Source of the DNA: Eubacterium ventriosum
GTDB taxonomy: Bacteria; Bacillota; Clostridia; Lachnospirales; Lachnospiraceae
DNA length: 64,000 nucleotides
Assembly: GCF_025150745.1 (NCBI RefSeq)
Contig: NZ_CP102282.1
Span: forward strand, 372,001-436,000
Direction of reading: 5' to 3'
Numbering within the stretch: the stretch's first letter is position 1; each line of letters opens with the position of its first letter. The position numbers and the translations under genes are program-made. Shown in pieces: positions 20,917-31,060 of the stretch. Below the pieces are notes generated by a model. It did not search any database. It saw nothing but the letters and a program-made list of their open reading frames with translations, and was not told the origin of the DNA.

Positions 20917-21759
20917 TTATAATCCTAATGCCCTGCTTGTAAGATTTTGTGCACCCTTTACCGTTCCTACTGTAAGTGCGATTGTAAATGTCATTTCACA
21001 CAGATATATAAGTGTCTGAGTCCAGTCAGCATATTCTCCCGTAAATGACGGAAGTCCTGCACTTATTAGTGCATTGCACACTACTATAGCCAGTGCCATT
21101 GTCACAGCCTCAAACACAATTGATAAAAAGTACTTTGCATATGAAACCGCCGTATGGCTTACCATTCTGTTTCCACTGACTGTTGAAAATGCAATTGCTC
21201 CAAAAGGTACTAAAATCAGTATCTTTAGGAATCTGAAATACACTGTATATATCAGGAAAAATCCACACACTATGATGACAATGGAAAGTATTGATGCAAG
21301 TATCAGCATTACCAGACTTGAACCAAAGCCAAGATTTTTTATAATCTCAGCCTGTCCGCTGTCTATGGTAAGCTCTGCCATTTCTCCTGCTCCGACAAGT
21401 TTTACCAGATTGCCTGCGGAGGTAAAAAATGCTTTCATTATTGTTACATTGTTTGCTACAAGCCATTCTGCTATTCCTATTCTCATAAGCATACGAAGAA
21501 TAACTTCAAACCTCATGTCCTCTTTTACATCCACACTCTCCGAGCAAAAACCAATAACAAAGAACAGTACAACCAGCGAAGAACCGACACCTACAAAAAT
21601 TGGTTCCAGATTCTGTATTACTCCCCACGGACCCCCGCTTTTGAAACTGACCGGTGACTGTCCTAAGAGAGCAAATACAAGTGATATCTGATTGTTCCAG
21701 AATCCAAAGACCATCTCAAGCAAATCAAGTATCTGCTGTCCCAGATTAAAAATATCCAA
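20917..21759 (-). CDS. TrbL/VirB6-like conjugal channel protein
   Basis: 280 residues with about six hydrophobic segments, for example SSLVVLFFVIGFC, SSLVMLILASILSIVIIVCGFFLIYTVYF and ALAIVVCNALI. It ends in GTVKGAQNLTSRALGL. This is the TrbL/VirB6 polytopic protein that forms the membrane pore of the type IV secretion system. The start is TTG 21759, nine bases after AGAGG; an ATG nearby is out of frame. It sits between maff2 and the DUF4313 gene in the transfer operon, as in other Tn1549-like elements. Confidence 0.85.
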   Translation of the reverse strand: MDIFNLGQQILDLLEMVFGFWNNQISLVFALLGQSPVSFKSGGPWGVIQNLEPIFVGVGSSLVVLFFVIGFCSESVDVKEDMRFEVILRMLMRIGIAEWLVANNVTIMKAFFTSAGNLVKLVGAGEMAELTIDSGQAEIIKNLGFGSSLVMLILASILSIVIIVCGFFLIYTVYFRFLKILILVPFGAIAFSTVSGNRMVSHTAVSYAKYFLSIVFEAVTMALAIVVCNALISAGLPSFTGEYADWTQTLIYLCEMTFTIALTVGTVKGAQNLTSRALGL

Positions 21760-21792
21760 CTTTCATCACCTCTTTTCTTCCGTTTTTAGATT

Positions 21793-22146
21793 CTAAAATC
21801 CAAGAATTCCAAGAACTGATGATATTCCTGCCATCATTATTCCTGCTACAATTCCTTTAAGGGCAGAATTCATTGTGGACGAATCCTGTTGCTGATATGC
21901 CTGTGCAAACTCCATTACGTTTTTAGCAAGAATTATTACACCGATTGCTCCGATAATTGCCAGTATCAATGTTTTAAGATTATCAAGCGGTTTTGTTACA
22001 GAGCTTGTATCCGTTGCTAATACATTTGTACATTCAATCGTTGTCATCATTAATGCTCCAGATAATGCCGGAATCACATTGTTTTTAATTTTTGCACCAA
22101 CTGTCTCTTTCTTATCTTTCATTTTCTTAACTAAATCTCTTATCAT
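21793..22146 (-). CDS. Maff2-family small membrane protein
   Basis: 117 residues with a basic N-terminus (VKKMKDKKETVGAKIKNN). It has a signal-like hydrophobic stretch to the ATDTS region and two membrane helices (LKTLILAIIGAIGVIILA and LKGIVAGIMMAGISSVLGIL). The QAYQQQDSSTMNSALKGI motif is typical of the Maff2 family. By size and topology it resembles VirB2-like pilins or TrbC, but function has not been shown. It lies 17 bp after virD4 and 34 bp before trbL. Confidence 0.85.
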   Translation of the reverse strand: MIRDLVKKMKDKKETVGAKIKNNVIPALSGALMMTTIECTNVLATDTSSVTKPLDNLKTLILAIIGAIGVIILAKNVMEFAQAYQQQDSSTMNSALKGIVAGIMMAGISSVLGILGF

Positions 22147-22163
22147 AATCTCTTACTCCTTTT

Positions 22164-23794
22164 CTAACTTCTAAATTTGTTTCTCATTTCTTCCACCGAT
22201 GTCTCAGGATAAAAATATTCAAGAATCCTTTTAACCGGAATTCCTTCTTTCATTGCTGCCTTTGCTTCTTCCTTTTGTTCCTTTGAAAAGTTCCAGTTAA
22301 GTATTCGGTTTGTAACTGTGTCATCTTTTAATGCTTTTCTTTTTACCGTGTTTTTTTCACCACCTGAAGCATCATCATCCTGATACTCAAGTTCATATGC
22401 CATTTCCTTTTCTGCAGGACTTTTTTTCTCGTTACTTTGAGCTTTACTTAATCTCTTTTCAATTCCGTCATTACCAAGCAGCATGAATTGTTCCAGTGTC
22501 ATTTCATCTATGTACACGTTTTCACCTTTTTCCTTTAGCTTTTCAAAATATGCCAATGACTGTTTATTAAGGATTTCAAAAGGAGGACCGACAAAAGTCG
22601 AATCCTCCTTAGGTGTGTGTATATAAGGTTTTCCTTTACCGTCAGCAGTCTGTTCAAACGCAGGATGCTTAAACGGTATAAATTTATTATCCACAATGGG
22701 ATCAAATCCTCTGATAAATATAAGACACTTTTTATTGTCAAATTTTCTTGCCTCATCAGGTGTCATAAGTTCTCTTCCAAGCACATCATAGTTTCTTGAG
22801 CTGCTTCCCTGACGTCCTCTTGTTTCTCCGCTTGACCTCTTATCAATGGTTCCCTTTCCAAGAAGCTCTGATATATACTTATGGGTACTCTGCTCATTAC
22901 CTCCAAGATAAATAAGCGTGTCGCAGTTTCCTGGAATTGTTTCCCACGTTTCCTTAAACAATGCTTTAATCTGTGCAAGGTTCTGTATGATGATTACAGA
23001 ACTTATTTCCCTGCTTCGCATTGTTGACAGTAATGAACAATAGTCATCCGGCAGAGCAACGTTTGCAAATTCATCCAACATAAAAGTAACATGTATAGGT
23101 AATCTTCCACCGAAATTGAAATCCGCCTGATAGTATAGTTCCTGAAATATCTGTGTATACAGCATTCCTATAATAAAGTTGTAGGATTTATCCGAATCAG
23201 GAATAACACAAAACAGTGCAGTCTTGGTTTCACAATCTCCATTTACTCCGATGCCAATATCAGCAAGATTCATTTCATCTCTTGAAAGAATCCTTAGTAC
23301 CTTCTTATTTTCAAGAAAAGCAAGTCTTGAATTCGCACTGATAATAATGGAGCGGACAGTATCTCCTGCCCCTCTCATACATTTGTTGTACTGCTTTACG
23401 GCAGGATGATTTGAACCAAGCGGGCTTGTCTCTTCCAAAGCTTTCATTATGGCATCAAGCTGTGATGGCTTACCCTTTTCCTTTACCTCAGCTTTTCCCA
23501 TAAGTTTAAGTACTGTTTCAAAGTTTCTTCTTTTAGGTGGAACCTCAAGCCACACATAATAAAACAACGCCTGAAGGAACATTCCCTCGGCTTTTTCCCA
23601 GAACGGATCAGCTGATGTTGCCCCTTTAGGCGTTGTATTTGCAATTAGGTTTGTTATAAGTTTTATTACATCTGTTTCTTCTCTTATATAGGAAAAAGGA
23701 TTATAACAGTCAGACTGATCCATATCTATAAGATTAATGACCTTTATGTTATATCCGTTATTTTTCAGCATCTCTCCCGTGCTTCTTAATATCT
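22164..23794 (-). CDS. virD4: VirD4/TraG coupling protein, 3' exon
   Basis: The C-terminal 543 codons of the coupling protein. It begins AG|ATATTAAGA directly after the intron; joined to the 5' exon it reads DPKGEILRSTGEMLKNNGYN, the normal VirD4 sequence. Walker B is FMLDEFANVALPDD, followed by MRSREISSVIIIQNLAQIK. The two exons total 2,148 bases, exactly 716 codons, so splicing restores a 715-residue protein. VirD4 is the membrane ATPase that brings the relaxase-DNA complex to the channel. The C-terminal ~80 residues are charged and variable. Confidence 0.92.
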
Positions 23795-26469
23795 ATAGCA
23801 ATAGGTAAGGATTTGATATTATCTCCACCTTTTCCCCTGCTCTACACCGTACGTGAGACTTTCGCCTCATACGGCGTGCCATCATACATTTGCAAATTAT
23901 TTATTGTCTAAACCTTTTGGTAATCATAATTTTGCCTTATATAATTAACTTTTTTCCATTGTTCTTCATTCAACTTAAATTTTCTTAATAAACCTTGGGC
24001 TTCAACCATCTTTCTCGTAAATATTGCCTTGTACACATCTGAATTTATAAAGATTATATTTCCGTGATTATTAGTTCCCCTCTTTTTTAAAGGTTTCTTT
24101 CTAATGCACTTCATATGGCTAACATCTAACTTCTTACCCGTTATGTAACAATTTCCTTGCTGAATGACATATGCTGATAAACTATTGTCATTAAATTCTA
24201 TTGTTTCTGTTGGGTCTCTCATTTTAGCTATGGCTTCAAATTCTCTTTGTGTAATAAGCATTAAATTCTTGTGTATTTTCTCTCGACCTTTTGAAGTATA
24301 ATTACTTATTTCCTGAGAGAAATTCATAGGACTCCTATGGTGAACTCCCGTTAATGGGAGTAAACACATATCTCCTATGGTTACAATTTTTGTTTCTTTC
24401 TGAATACCCATTGTTTGTTTTTGAAAATTAATGTCTGTTTCCTTAAATGGAATTGTTTTGCTAATGTCTCTAAGACGTATTCTTATGGTTGGTAAGAGAG
24501 CGTAATTCACATCCGTTAAATTGTTGTAAATATTTGTTGCTATGCAATAATAATTTTGTATTCCTCTAATGGCTGAATTATAGTTTTTAATTGCCACTGT
24601 TGGGTTGTCTTTTCGAATGTTAATTATTTTGGCTTTTAGATTGCTTTTTGCATTCTTAATTGCCTTGTCACTCATATCAGTCTTTGCTATATAACCATAT
24701 CTGGTCTTCCCCTTTGGAACGACTTTTATTTTAAAACCTAAATATGTTGATGAGTTTTTCTTAAGATTTATGACTTTTGGTTTTTCTTCACTTATGTCCA
24801 ATTTCAATCTTGTTTTTAAGAAATCCACTGTTGCGTGATACCATCTCTGTGCTTCGTTATAACTTCCACACATTATTTTGAAATCATCTGCATATCTTAT
24901 TAGAAATCCATCTTTCAGATTGGTGTATTTCTTCGCATATGTTCGAAATGCTTCAACATTAGACATTCTGTTTGGTTTGAATGTTTCCCATTGATTACTT
25001 ATCCACCAATCTAATTCATTTAAGACTATTAGGGATAGTAGTGGACTTATTATTCCACCTTGTGGTGTACCTTTTGTCGGTATTCCTTCTCCCTTTATTT
25101 CTGACTTAAGTATCTTACTTATGATACTTATTAAACGCTTGTCTCTTATTCCAAGTGTCCATATCTGTTTCAAAAGTTTTCCGTGGTCGACATTGTCGAA
25201 AAACCCTTTTATGTCAACATCAACACAGTAGTAATGCTTGTACATATTTATCATACTAACTGTTCTACTAATTGCGTGATGTGTGTCTCTGTTTGGTCTA
25301 AAACCATATGAATGGTTGTGAAACTTAGGTTCACAGATTGGTTCAAGGACCTGCAATATGCACTGCTGAACCAATCTGTCCCATATACACGGAATACCCA
25401 ATGGTCTTTTCTTGTCACTTCCTGGTTTTGGAATGTACACTCTTCTGACAGACTTAGGTTTGTAGTCAGCTAACATCTCTCTCACTGTATTAATCACAGT
25501 TTCATCTGTTAGTTCTTTAATATCGTCTATTGTCTTTCCATCAGTTCCCTTGGTATTACTACCTTTATTACTCTTTAGGTTTCTATATGCTAACCTGATA
25601 TTTTCTTCTGAACCAATAATCTCCAGTAACTTATAAAAGTTGTTACCGTTTTTACTTGCTGAATACAATGAATCATATACTCTTTGCATATCATAATATT
25701 CGTTGTATCTCAATTTGGTTTTCTTTAGCATGGTCTGTAACCTCCTATCTGGGAGTGATTACATCTCTTAGTCTTACTCGAACCCATACCATTCGACTTT
25801 AATTTGCTTAACTGTATGACTAGAGGTCTTCCCTCCACCGCTTATTATCACGGTTTCTTCGGTACTATACCTCCGCTTTCACTGACATAATCTCACTTAT
25901 ATCACTATTGTGATTTTCCCGTTTGATACGTTTCGTAGAAAGTAGATTCTCCACGCTGTCAGCTTCCAACGTTCCAAACACACTATCTTTACATCTATCC
26001 TTAGGTTCCTTCTATGAGCCTGTTACCTTGACACTGCCTGTAACAATGTATGGACTTTCATAAAGGCGGAGTCTTACTCGCCCACAGTAACGACACTATT
26101 TGTGTCACTATGCATTTCTACATAGTCCCGATATAGACCCGTACATTCGAAGTTTCGTCAGAAGAGCTTAACTCTCTTCATTCTCACCATAGATAGTTTA
26201 TAGACCCCCGGCATATAGGATACACATCTCACCTCTGAAATGCTTTCGACATCTAATCTGTTTCGGTATCTCTCTGCCGACTTCACCGAGCTTCTTACAC
26301 TTTAGTTTCTACTAACTTAGGTGCAAGTCGGAGGATTAGGGTTGCCTTTCAGGACGTTACTCCATCATTCGACATATCGTGTGTTTAGTTCTCCGATTTA
26401 CTACTATTTTTTTTATTCAATTATTAGTTACAATCGTGCCATAGCTTTTCACTATGGAACGTTTCGCAC
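23795..26469 (-). mobile_element. Complete group II intron inserted in virD4
   Basis: The intron RNA starts GTGCGAAAC (26469 downward) and ends TTGCTAT (at 23795). Domain V is at about 23841-23878: ACGCCGTATGAGGCGAAAG with its complementary arm CTCACGTACGGT. Domain VI with a bulged-A style stem lies at 23800-23840. The 3' half of the 5' exon (AAAGGCG, 26470-26476) pairs perfectly with CGCCTTT in domain I (complement of 26062-26068), a convincing IBS1-EBS1 match. Bases 25732-26469 hold the non-coding domains I-III. The intron carries its own reverse transcriptase in domain IV. With intact ends, domain V and enzyme, it looks able to splice and retrohome. Confidence 0.93.
23908..25731 (-). CDS. 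ltrA: Group II intron reverse transcriptase/maturase
   Basis: 607 residues. Reverse transcriptase blocks are all visible: RRVYIPKPGSDKKRPLGIP, SYGFRPNRDTHHAI, VDVDIKGFFDNVDH, TPQGGIISPLLS and the catalytic FLIRYADDFKIM. The maturase (X) domain follows (IRGIQNYYCIATNIYNN). The C-terminus has an HNH-like endonuclease stretch (CYITGKKLDVSHMKCI, then RGTNNHGNIIFIN). It binds the intron RNA, helps splicing, and copies the intron into new sites. Encoded inside domain IV, read by the virD4 transcript. No frameshift or missing catalytic residue seen. Confidence 0.95.
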   Translation of the reverse strand: MLKKTKLRYNEYYDMQRVYDSLYSASKNGNNFYKLLEIIGSEENIRLAYRNLKSNKGSNTKGTDGKTIDDIKELTDETVINTVREMLADYKPKSVRRVYIPKPGSDKKRPLGIPCIWDRLVQQCILQVLEPICEPKFHNHSYGFRPNRDTHHAISRTVSMINMYKHYYCVDVDIKGFFDNVDHGKLLKQIWTLGIRDKRLISIISKILKSEIKGEGIPTKGTPQGGIISPLLSLIVLNELDWWISNQWETFKPNRMSNVEAFRTYAKKYTNLKDGFLIRYADDFKIMCGSYNEAQRWYHATVDFLKTRLKLDISEEKPKVINLKKNSSTYLGFKIKVVPKGKTRYGYIAKTDMSDKAIKNAKSNLKAKIINIRKDNPTVAIKNYNSAIRGIQNYYCIATNIYNNLTDVNYALLPTIRIRLRDISKTIPFKETDINFQKQTMGIQKETKIVTIGDMCLLPLTGVHHRSPMNFSQEISNYTSKGREKIHKNLMLITQREFEAIAKMRDPTETIEFNDNSLSAYVIQQGNCYITGKKLDVSHMKCIRKKPLKKRGTNNHGNIIFINSDVYKAIFTRKMVEAQGLLRKFKLNEEQWKKVNYIRQNYDYQKV

Positions 26470-26986
26470 CGCCTTTCGGATCAGTAACAATGAATGAACA
26501 CTTATCAGGCATCTGCATAAGGTTTGGTTTTACTTCATAAAAAGTTTTTCCTGCACCGGAGCCACCGATAATAAGAACATTGTTATTAAGTTTTGTTTTT
26601 CTCGTATCAAGACTCATTCTTACATTCTGACTTAATATTCTGTTACAATGTTCATCCTTATCCTTAATTATTTTGTTTACCTGATTTATATCGGCAAACT
26701 TTGCAGTTCCGTATTCCTTGCCGGGCATCAGATTTCTTCTGCTTGTATAGTACATAAGTATTGCCATGCCATATGTAAGTACTGCGACGGTAACTGCCTT
26801 AACTGTTGCTTTCCCTTCATAATAGTTTTGAAAAGGCTCTGCAAACACATGATTTAATGATTCCATAAATTCATTAAAGTCCATACCCTGACTCCAGGCA
26901 CCGTTTATCAGATATCCTAAATATGCTGCCAAAACTGCACCAATAAAAAGAAGAACAAAGGAAGTCTTTTTCTTCTTTTCTGTCAT
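26470..26986 (-). CDS. virD4: VirD4/TraG coupling protein, 5' exon
   Basis: The first 172 codons plus one base of the coupling protein. Two membrane segments (FVLLFIGAVLAAYLGYLI and AVTVAVLTYGMAILMYY) anchor it. Walker A is IGGSGAGKT near 140-148. It ends in FIVTDPKG at the intron junction; unspliced reading gives a short false tail ending VTNN. The start ATG overlaps the stop of the PcfB-like gene (TAATG), indicating coupling. Without splicing the element could not transfer, so intron excision may control conjugation. Confidence 0.92.
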
Positions 26987-28101
26987 TATCTTCTGCTCCT
27001 TCCATGCTCTTCTGTTTTTAATGTAACTTCTTTATCAGGTTTCTTCTTTTCATATTTCTTTCTTACAGCAGCTTCCACACTGTCATAATGTTTAGAATAT
27101 AATTCACTTCCCCTTATTGTCTGTACTACTCTGTTACTTCCGTCATAAAGTTTATATTCCTTTTCCATATCTAAAAATGTAAGCATTGTTTTTCCGTTAT
27201 GTATTTCCATTATGTTTTCTTTTCTTATCCACACATAACGAACTTTTTCTCCCCATGTTCCTGGAACTCTTGTTTTAACAGCTGCCTGACTTTCCTCATC
27301 TATCAGTGTTTTTGATATTGTAATGTCTGAAAGATTATTGTTTTTTGACATGGACACTGCCTGTATTCTCTCTGCAATACTACGATAACTGTTAATTCTT
27401 TTTGTAAAGGCATCTTTATCCATTGCTGCCTTATAACTATTATCCGTATCTGACTTTTCCAGTGCCCCCATAGTAACAAGTTTTCCAATTATTTCTTTTG
27501 CATCATCACTTCCTATATCAAACTTATCTTTTATGGTATCATCCGATACATCATTTTTTTCAACGGCATAAAGACCTATTTTTTCAATCAGCTCCTGTAT
27601 TGCCTCTCCTGCTTTTTCTTCCTCCTGTGTATGAAACTTACCGTTTTCTTCTTTCTGCTTTTGAAAGTAGTCAATAAGTTTATTCTTTCCCTCACTGTCA
27701 CTCTTTTTTACATAGTCATCAAATGTGCTTATATGTCCTGATTTCATTTTCTGCAGCATAACATTAATTCTTGGTGTTGCTTCCGAATGAAAAATTATTT
27801 CAGTCTGTCCCTTATTGATATTGGGCATTGTGGAATACAGTATTCCATACTTTTTTGCAAGTTTTTTAACTTTTTTCATTTCACTGTTGTCAAACTGTAA
27901 AACCTGCAGGTCCCCTCCTCTCATCAAAAGCTTTCTCATTGAAGTTCTTCCAAGATTTTTTTCATAATCAAGCATTCCTTTTATTACATTTAGAACTTTT
28001 TTCATTGCTTCTATGCCGTCACTTCCAACTTTCATTGCTATCTCAATACCGTCATAAGCTACTCTTATAATCTGTACTGCTTCTGCTATTTCATCTGCCA
28101 T
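26986..28101 (-). CDS. PcfB-like conjugation accessory protein (DUF3801)
   Basis: 371 residues from ATG 28101 (AGGTGA, good spacing), preferred to GTG 28110, which lacks a site. The central part MRKLLMRGGDLQVLQFDNSE, then KKYGILYSTMPN and TEIIFHSEATPRINVML, matches the PcfB family found beside VirD4. The rest has a helical N-terminus and a winged-helix-like region near 210-260. In pCF10, PcfB links the relaxosome to the coupling protein PcfC. The stop overlaps the virD4 start, supporting the same partner role here. Confidence 0.8.
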   Translation of the reverse strand: MADEIAEAVQIIRVAYDGIEIAMKVGSDGIEAMKKVLNVIKGMLDYEKNLGRTSMRKLLMRGGDLQVLQFDNSEMKKVKKLAKKYGILYSTMPNINKGQTEIIFHSEATPRINVMLQKMKSGHISTFDDYVKKSDSEGKNKLIDYFQKQKEENGKFHTQEEEKAGEAIQELIEKIGLYAVEKNDVSDDTIKDKFDIGSDDAKEIIGKLVTMGALEKSDTDNSYKAAMDKDAFTKRINSYRSIAERIQAVSMSKNNNLSDITISKTLIDEESQAAVKTRVPGTWGEKVRYVWIRKENIMEIHNGKTMLTFLDMEKEYKLYDGSNRVVQTIRGSELYSKHYDSVEAAVRKKYEKKKPDKEVTLKTEEHGRSRR

Positions 28102-28106
28102 ATTTT

Positions 28107-28484
28107 TCACCTGCCTTCGTATTCTTTTACTTTATCCAAATTTCCGTTTTCAATTTCATATCTGTTAATGTCTACTCCGCATGCATTTAAAACGCTGCAA
28201 AGACTGTGAAGCATTTCTTCTTTTTCAATTCTCAACATTTCAAGAGATGCTATAAGACTTTCTGCCATCTCCACCCATAAAGGCTTTTTTTCTGCAATGG
28301 CAAGATATCTTTTCTTTATGGTTTCAAAATCCCTATCCTTGCTTTTTATCTCCTCAATCAGATTGCCGGTAATTTCTCTGTCTCCTGTGCTCATTCCATA
28401 TTCCAGCACAAACACCATTTCTTCTTCCGACATTCCTTCCAGTCTTTTCTTAATCCATTCCGCCATTTCTCTCATTGATAACAT
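28107..28484 (-). CDS. Small hypothetical protein of the mobilisation operon
   Basis: 125 residues, acidic and helical (MREMAEWIKKRLEGMSEEEM, SLIASLEMLRIEKEEMLHSL). ATG 28484 follows AGGAGG. It is nine bases after the stop of the coiled-coil gene and its own stop is 5 bases before the PcfB-like start. No motif recognised. Context suggests a relaxosome or coupling accessory protein. Confidence 0.72.
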   Translation of the reverse strand: MLSMREMAEWIKKRLEGMSEEEMVFVLEYGMSTGDREITGNLIEEIKSKDRDFETIKKRYLAIAEKKPLWVEMAESLIASLEMLRIEKEEMLHSLCSVLNACGVDINRYEIENGNLDKVKEYEGR

Positions 28485-28493
28485 ATCTGCCTC

Positions 28494-29585
28494 CTATCCC
28501 TGCAGACCGTTTTCCAGCTCTGCAATCTCAATTATTTCTTTCATTCTTTCAGCAGGCACTCTGCTGTTTATGATGTCCTCCAATTGATTTTCAGTAAGAC
28601 CTTTTTCAATGGCAATTTTTATCTGGACAAGCTGGTTTCTGTCTAATTCTCCATCAATTACAAGTTTTACAAGATTTCTCCTGCTTTTTGTTTTGATACC
28701 AAGTCTTGAAAAAATGCCTACCAGACCATGATTGTTTACTGATGTTTTTCTTTCAATGTCATTACTGTTAATTCTTACAACTGCACTTTTATTGCCTGCA
28801 TATGGCATATTTGCTGACTTAAAAGAGAAATAATTATCGGCATCATTTCTTACATTATTAAAGGTTTCTTTATCCTGCTCATATTTCTTCTGCAATTTCT
28901 TTACCTTTTCTTTTAAAGCTTCATTCTCTGTTTTTAATTCCCCTGCTTCTTTTCTTTTTTCTGCAGCCTGCGAATAAGCTCTGTTTATCTCATCCTGTTT
29001 CTGTGACAGCAGTTCATCTTTTTCCTGATTTTCTTTAAGTATTCTTTCAAGCTCTTTCTGTTCTTTTTTATCCTGTGTAAGATTATTTAATACATCAGTA
29101 ATTTCATCAAACTTTTTATCCGTGTTCCCAATGGATAACACCACCTCTTCAATATAATCCGTAAGTTTCTTTACATACTCAGGCTCCATTTCTGCCTCGT
29201 CTGCCAGGCTGTCAGTTTTCTGTAAAATATCATCATACTGTTTCTTCATTGCTATTGCCTTTTCGCCACTTGACAGTATTCTTTCCACATCTTCAATGGG
29301 AACTCCCTGTCTGTAAAAATCAAGTCCCATTTTTAGTTTAGCAACATCAACTCCTTCTGCCGTAAGTACTTTAATTGCTCTGTCATCATAATCAAAACGT
29401 AAACACTCCGAATAGATTCGCATTCTGTCTATGTCCATCTTCTTATCTGCATATTTTGCTATCTGTTCTCTTGTAAGACCATAATCTGCATCATAATTTA
29501 TCAGTTCCATTACTTCTTTGCTTAATCCTTTTTTCTTAAATCCCTGCACAATCATATTTTTATCTCTTGTAATATCACTGCTCAT
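28494..29585 (-). CDS. Coiled-coil mobilisation-operon protein
   Basis: 363 residues. The N-terminal half has short helical repeats of the form (G)LT(R/E)EQI, MELINYDADYGLTREQIAKY and FYRQGVPIEDVERILSS, and a similar C-terminal copy (IAIEKGLTENQLEDIINSRV). A long coiled coil lies at about 170-245 (KEQKELERILKENQEKDELL). No enzyme motif is seen. ATG 29585 follows AGGAGG, 33 bp after the relaxase stop. The helical repeats recur at both ends, which suggests a scaffold. Function unknown; likely part of the DNA-transfer complex. Confidence 0.75.
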   Translation of the reverse strand: MSSDITRDKNMIVQGFKKKGLSKEVMELINYDADYGLTREQIAKYADKKMDIDRMRIYSECLRFDYDDRAIKVLTAEGVDVAKLKMGLDFYRQGVPIEDVERILSSGEKAIAMKKQYDDILQKTDSLADEAEMEPEYVKKLTDYIEEVVLSIGNTDKKFDEITDVLNNLTQDKKEQKELERILKENQEKDELLSQKQDEINRAYSQAAEKRKEAGELKTENEALKEKVKKLQKKYEQDKETFNNVRNDADNYFSFKSANMPYAGNKSAVVRINSNDIERKTSVNNHGLVGIFSRLGIKTKSRRNLVKLVIDGELDRNQLVQIKIAIEKGLTENQLEDIINSRVPAERMKEIIEIAELENGLQG

Positions 29586-29617
29586 TTATTACCTCCTGTT
29601 AAAAATAATAAAACAGC

Positions 29618-31060
29618 CTACTTTTGTGGCTGCTTGTCTTTTTCTTTTATTTGTTTTTCTTCTCTAACTTCTTCGATGCTTCTTCCAGATTTTTCATTTT
29701 CTTCTCTGATAATTTCATCCGAAATTTTTAATTGCTTTTTTACATCTTTAAGTATGCTTCGTAATTCTGCATACTTATTTTTATAATGTTCTTTTAAACT
29801 TCTTATCTCTTCTACGGTATATCCCTGATTTTTTATTTCATCAGAAAGCAGAATGTACTGTTCATGTTCTTCCTTAAAAAAGTCATCTCCTCTTATGTAA
29901 CAGTTTTCACTCTCACTTAATTCATCAATCTTTTCTAAGGCTTTAAAAAGTTTTTCAGATGCTTTTTCACCACGGCGTACTCTGCTTATTTCCCTGTTAA
30001 TACTTTTTCTTTTATCATCAAGTACCTGCCATCTGTCGTTTAATTCTCCTATATCTTTAATTCCATACTTTGATAAAAATGTATATTGTGCATGCAACTT
30101 ATGCATCTTTTTTATGTCATCACGATATTTCCATGCCTGTGAATAAGATCTCTTTTTCAGTTTTCCTGTCCTGTACAGCTTTGCAAAGTATTTTTTCTGA
30201 AGTCCTGTAAGCTTAGCTCTCTTATATCTTGTAAATTTACAATACACTATCTTTGGCTGGCTTCTTTCTTTCTGTGGCTTATAATCTGCAATACTTTCTT
30301 CTCTTATTCTCTCTGTAATTCTTTCTTTTGTGTATTCACTGCCCCAGGCATCAATTCTCATATATCGTTTCATTCCCGGCATCATCACTGCCATATGTTT
30401 TCCCTGTTTTATGGTATATCCTTTTTCTTCCATCAAGCCTAAAAAACTGTCATAAGTTGAAGCCTGAACAATACATGAATCCACGTCTCTCATAACCATG
30501 TCTTTCCATATAAACTTACCGTCCCGATACGGGTTCCAGTCTTTATATCTTTCATTTATACCTTTTCCGTCAGCACTTATGTCTATGGTTGAAAGACCAT
30601 ATTCCTCACACAACCTGTTAGTAAGTGGCTGTATATACTTTGCCCAGTCACCTTTTTCGTATCTGTACTTTTTACCATTTACCATGTTCACGCTGTTAAA
30701 TATAATATGCCCGTGCTTATGGTCTGTGTTATTATGTACGGAAAATACAACTTCATATTCATTTCCTATATATTCCTTTGCAAACCTTTGTGTTATTTCA
30801 AAGGCAGTATCATCATCCACTTCTCCTTCCTCAAAAGATATAATGAAATGATATGCCTGTCTTTTATCTGTTTTTCCAAATTTCACTTTTGTGCTTTTCA
30901 TCCTGTCATATGCAAAGTCAGGCTGACAGTTAATACCACCCACCAATCTTCCGCCATCTGTCTTTTCAGATGCCTTAATATAATCAATTGCAGCTTTTAA
31001 ATGCTTTCCGTGATAACCTGTGCCACAGTCACCTATATTAAGAACCTTTGTTACTGCCAA
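29618..31060 (-). CDS. MOBP-type relaxase
   Basis: 480 residues. Motif III with the metal-binding histidines is HKHGHIIFN (His114, His116, His118), with YHFIISF (His71) upstream. A candidate catalytic Tyr lies in the first 30 residues (Tyr16 or Tyr27). These define a relaxase/mobilisation endonuclease that nicks oriT and stays bound to the 5' end. The C-terminal half is basic and coiled coil. Its start overlaps the end of mobC by 23 bp. A short GC hairpin (29614-29632) spans its stop and is followed by T-rich DNA, a possible weak terminator. Confidence 0.92.
   Translation of the reverse strand: MAVTKVLNIGDCGTGYHGKHLKAAIDYIKASEKTDGGRLVGGINCQPDFAYDRMKSTKVKFGKTDKRQAYHFIISFEEGEVDDDTAFEITQRFAKEYIGNEYEVVFSVHNNTDHKHGHIIFNSVNMVNGKKYRYEKGDWAKYIQPLTNRLCEEYGLSTIDISADGKGINERYKDWNPYRDGKFIWKDMVMRDVDSCIVQASTYDSFLGLMEEKGYTIKQGKHMAVMMPGMKRYMRIDAWGSEYTKERITERIREESIADYKPQKERSQPKIVYCKFTRYKRAKLTGLQKKYFAKLYRTGKLKKRSYSQAWKYRDDIKKMHKLHAQYTFLSKYGIKDIGELNDRWQVLDDKRKSINREISRVRRGEKASEKLFKALEKIDELSESENCYIRGDDFFKEEHEQYILLSDEIKNQGYTVEEIRSLKEHYKNKYAELRSILKDVKKQLKISDEIIREENEKSGRSIEEVREEKQIKEKDKQPQK

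Noticed and set aside
20917-21759. Long plus-strand ORF at 21074-21691 as a gene
   Set aside because: It is antisense to the TrbL-like gene in a complementary frame and has no ribosome site.
23908-25731. Diversity-generating retroelement reverse transcriptase as partner of the DUF6273 segment
   Set aside because: Domain V, the maturase domain and exon pairing show that it is a group II intron enzyme.
22164-26986. virD4 as a pseudogene
   Set aside because: The intron ends and reading frames join exactly, giving an intact spliced gene.
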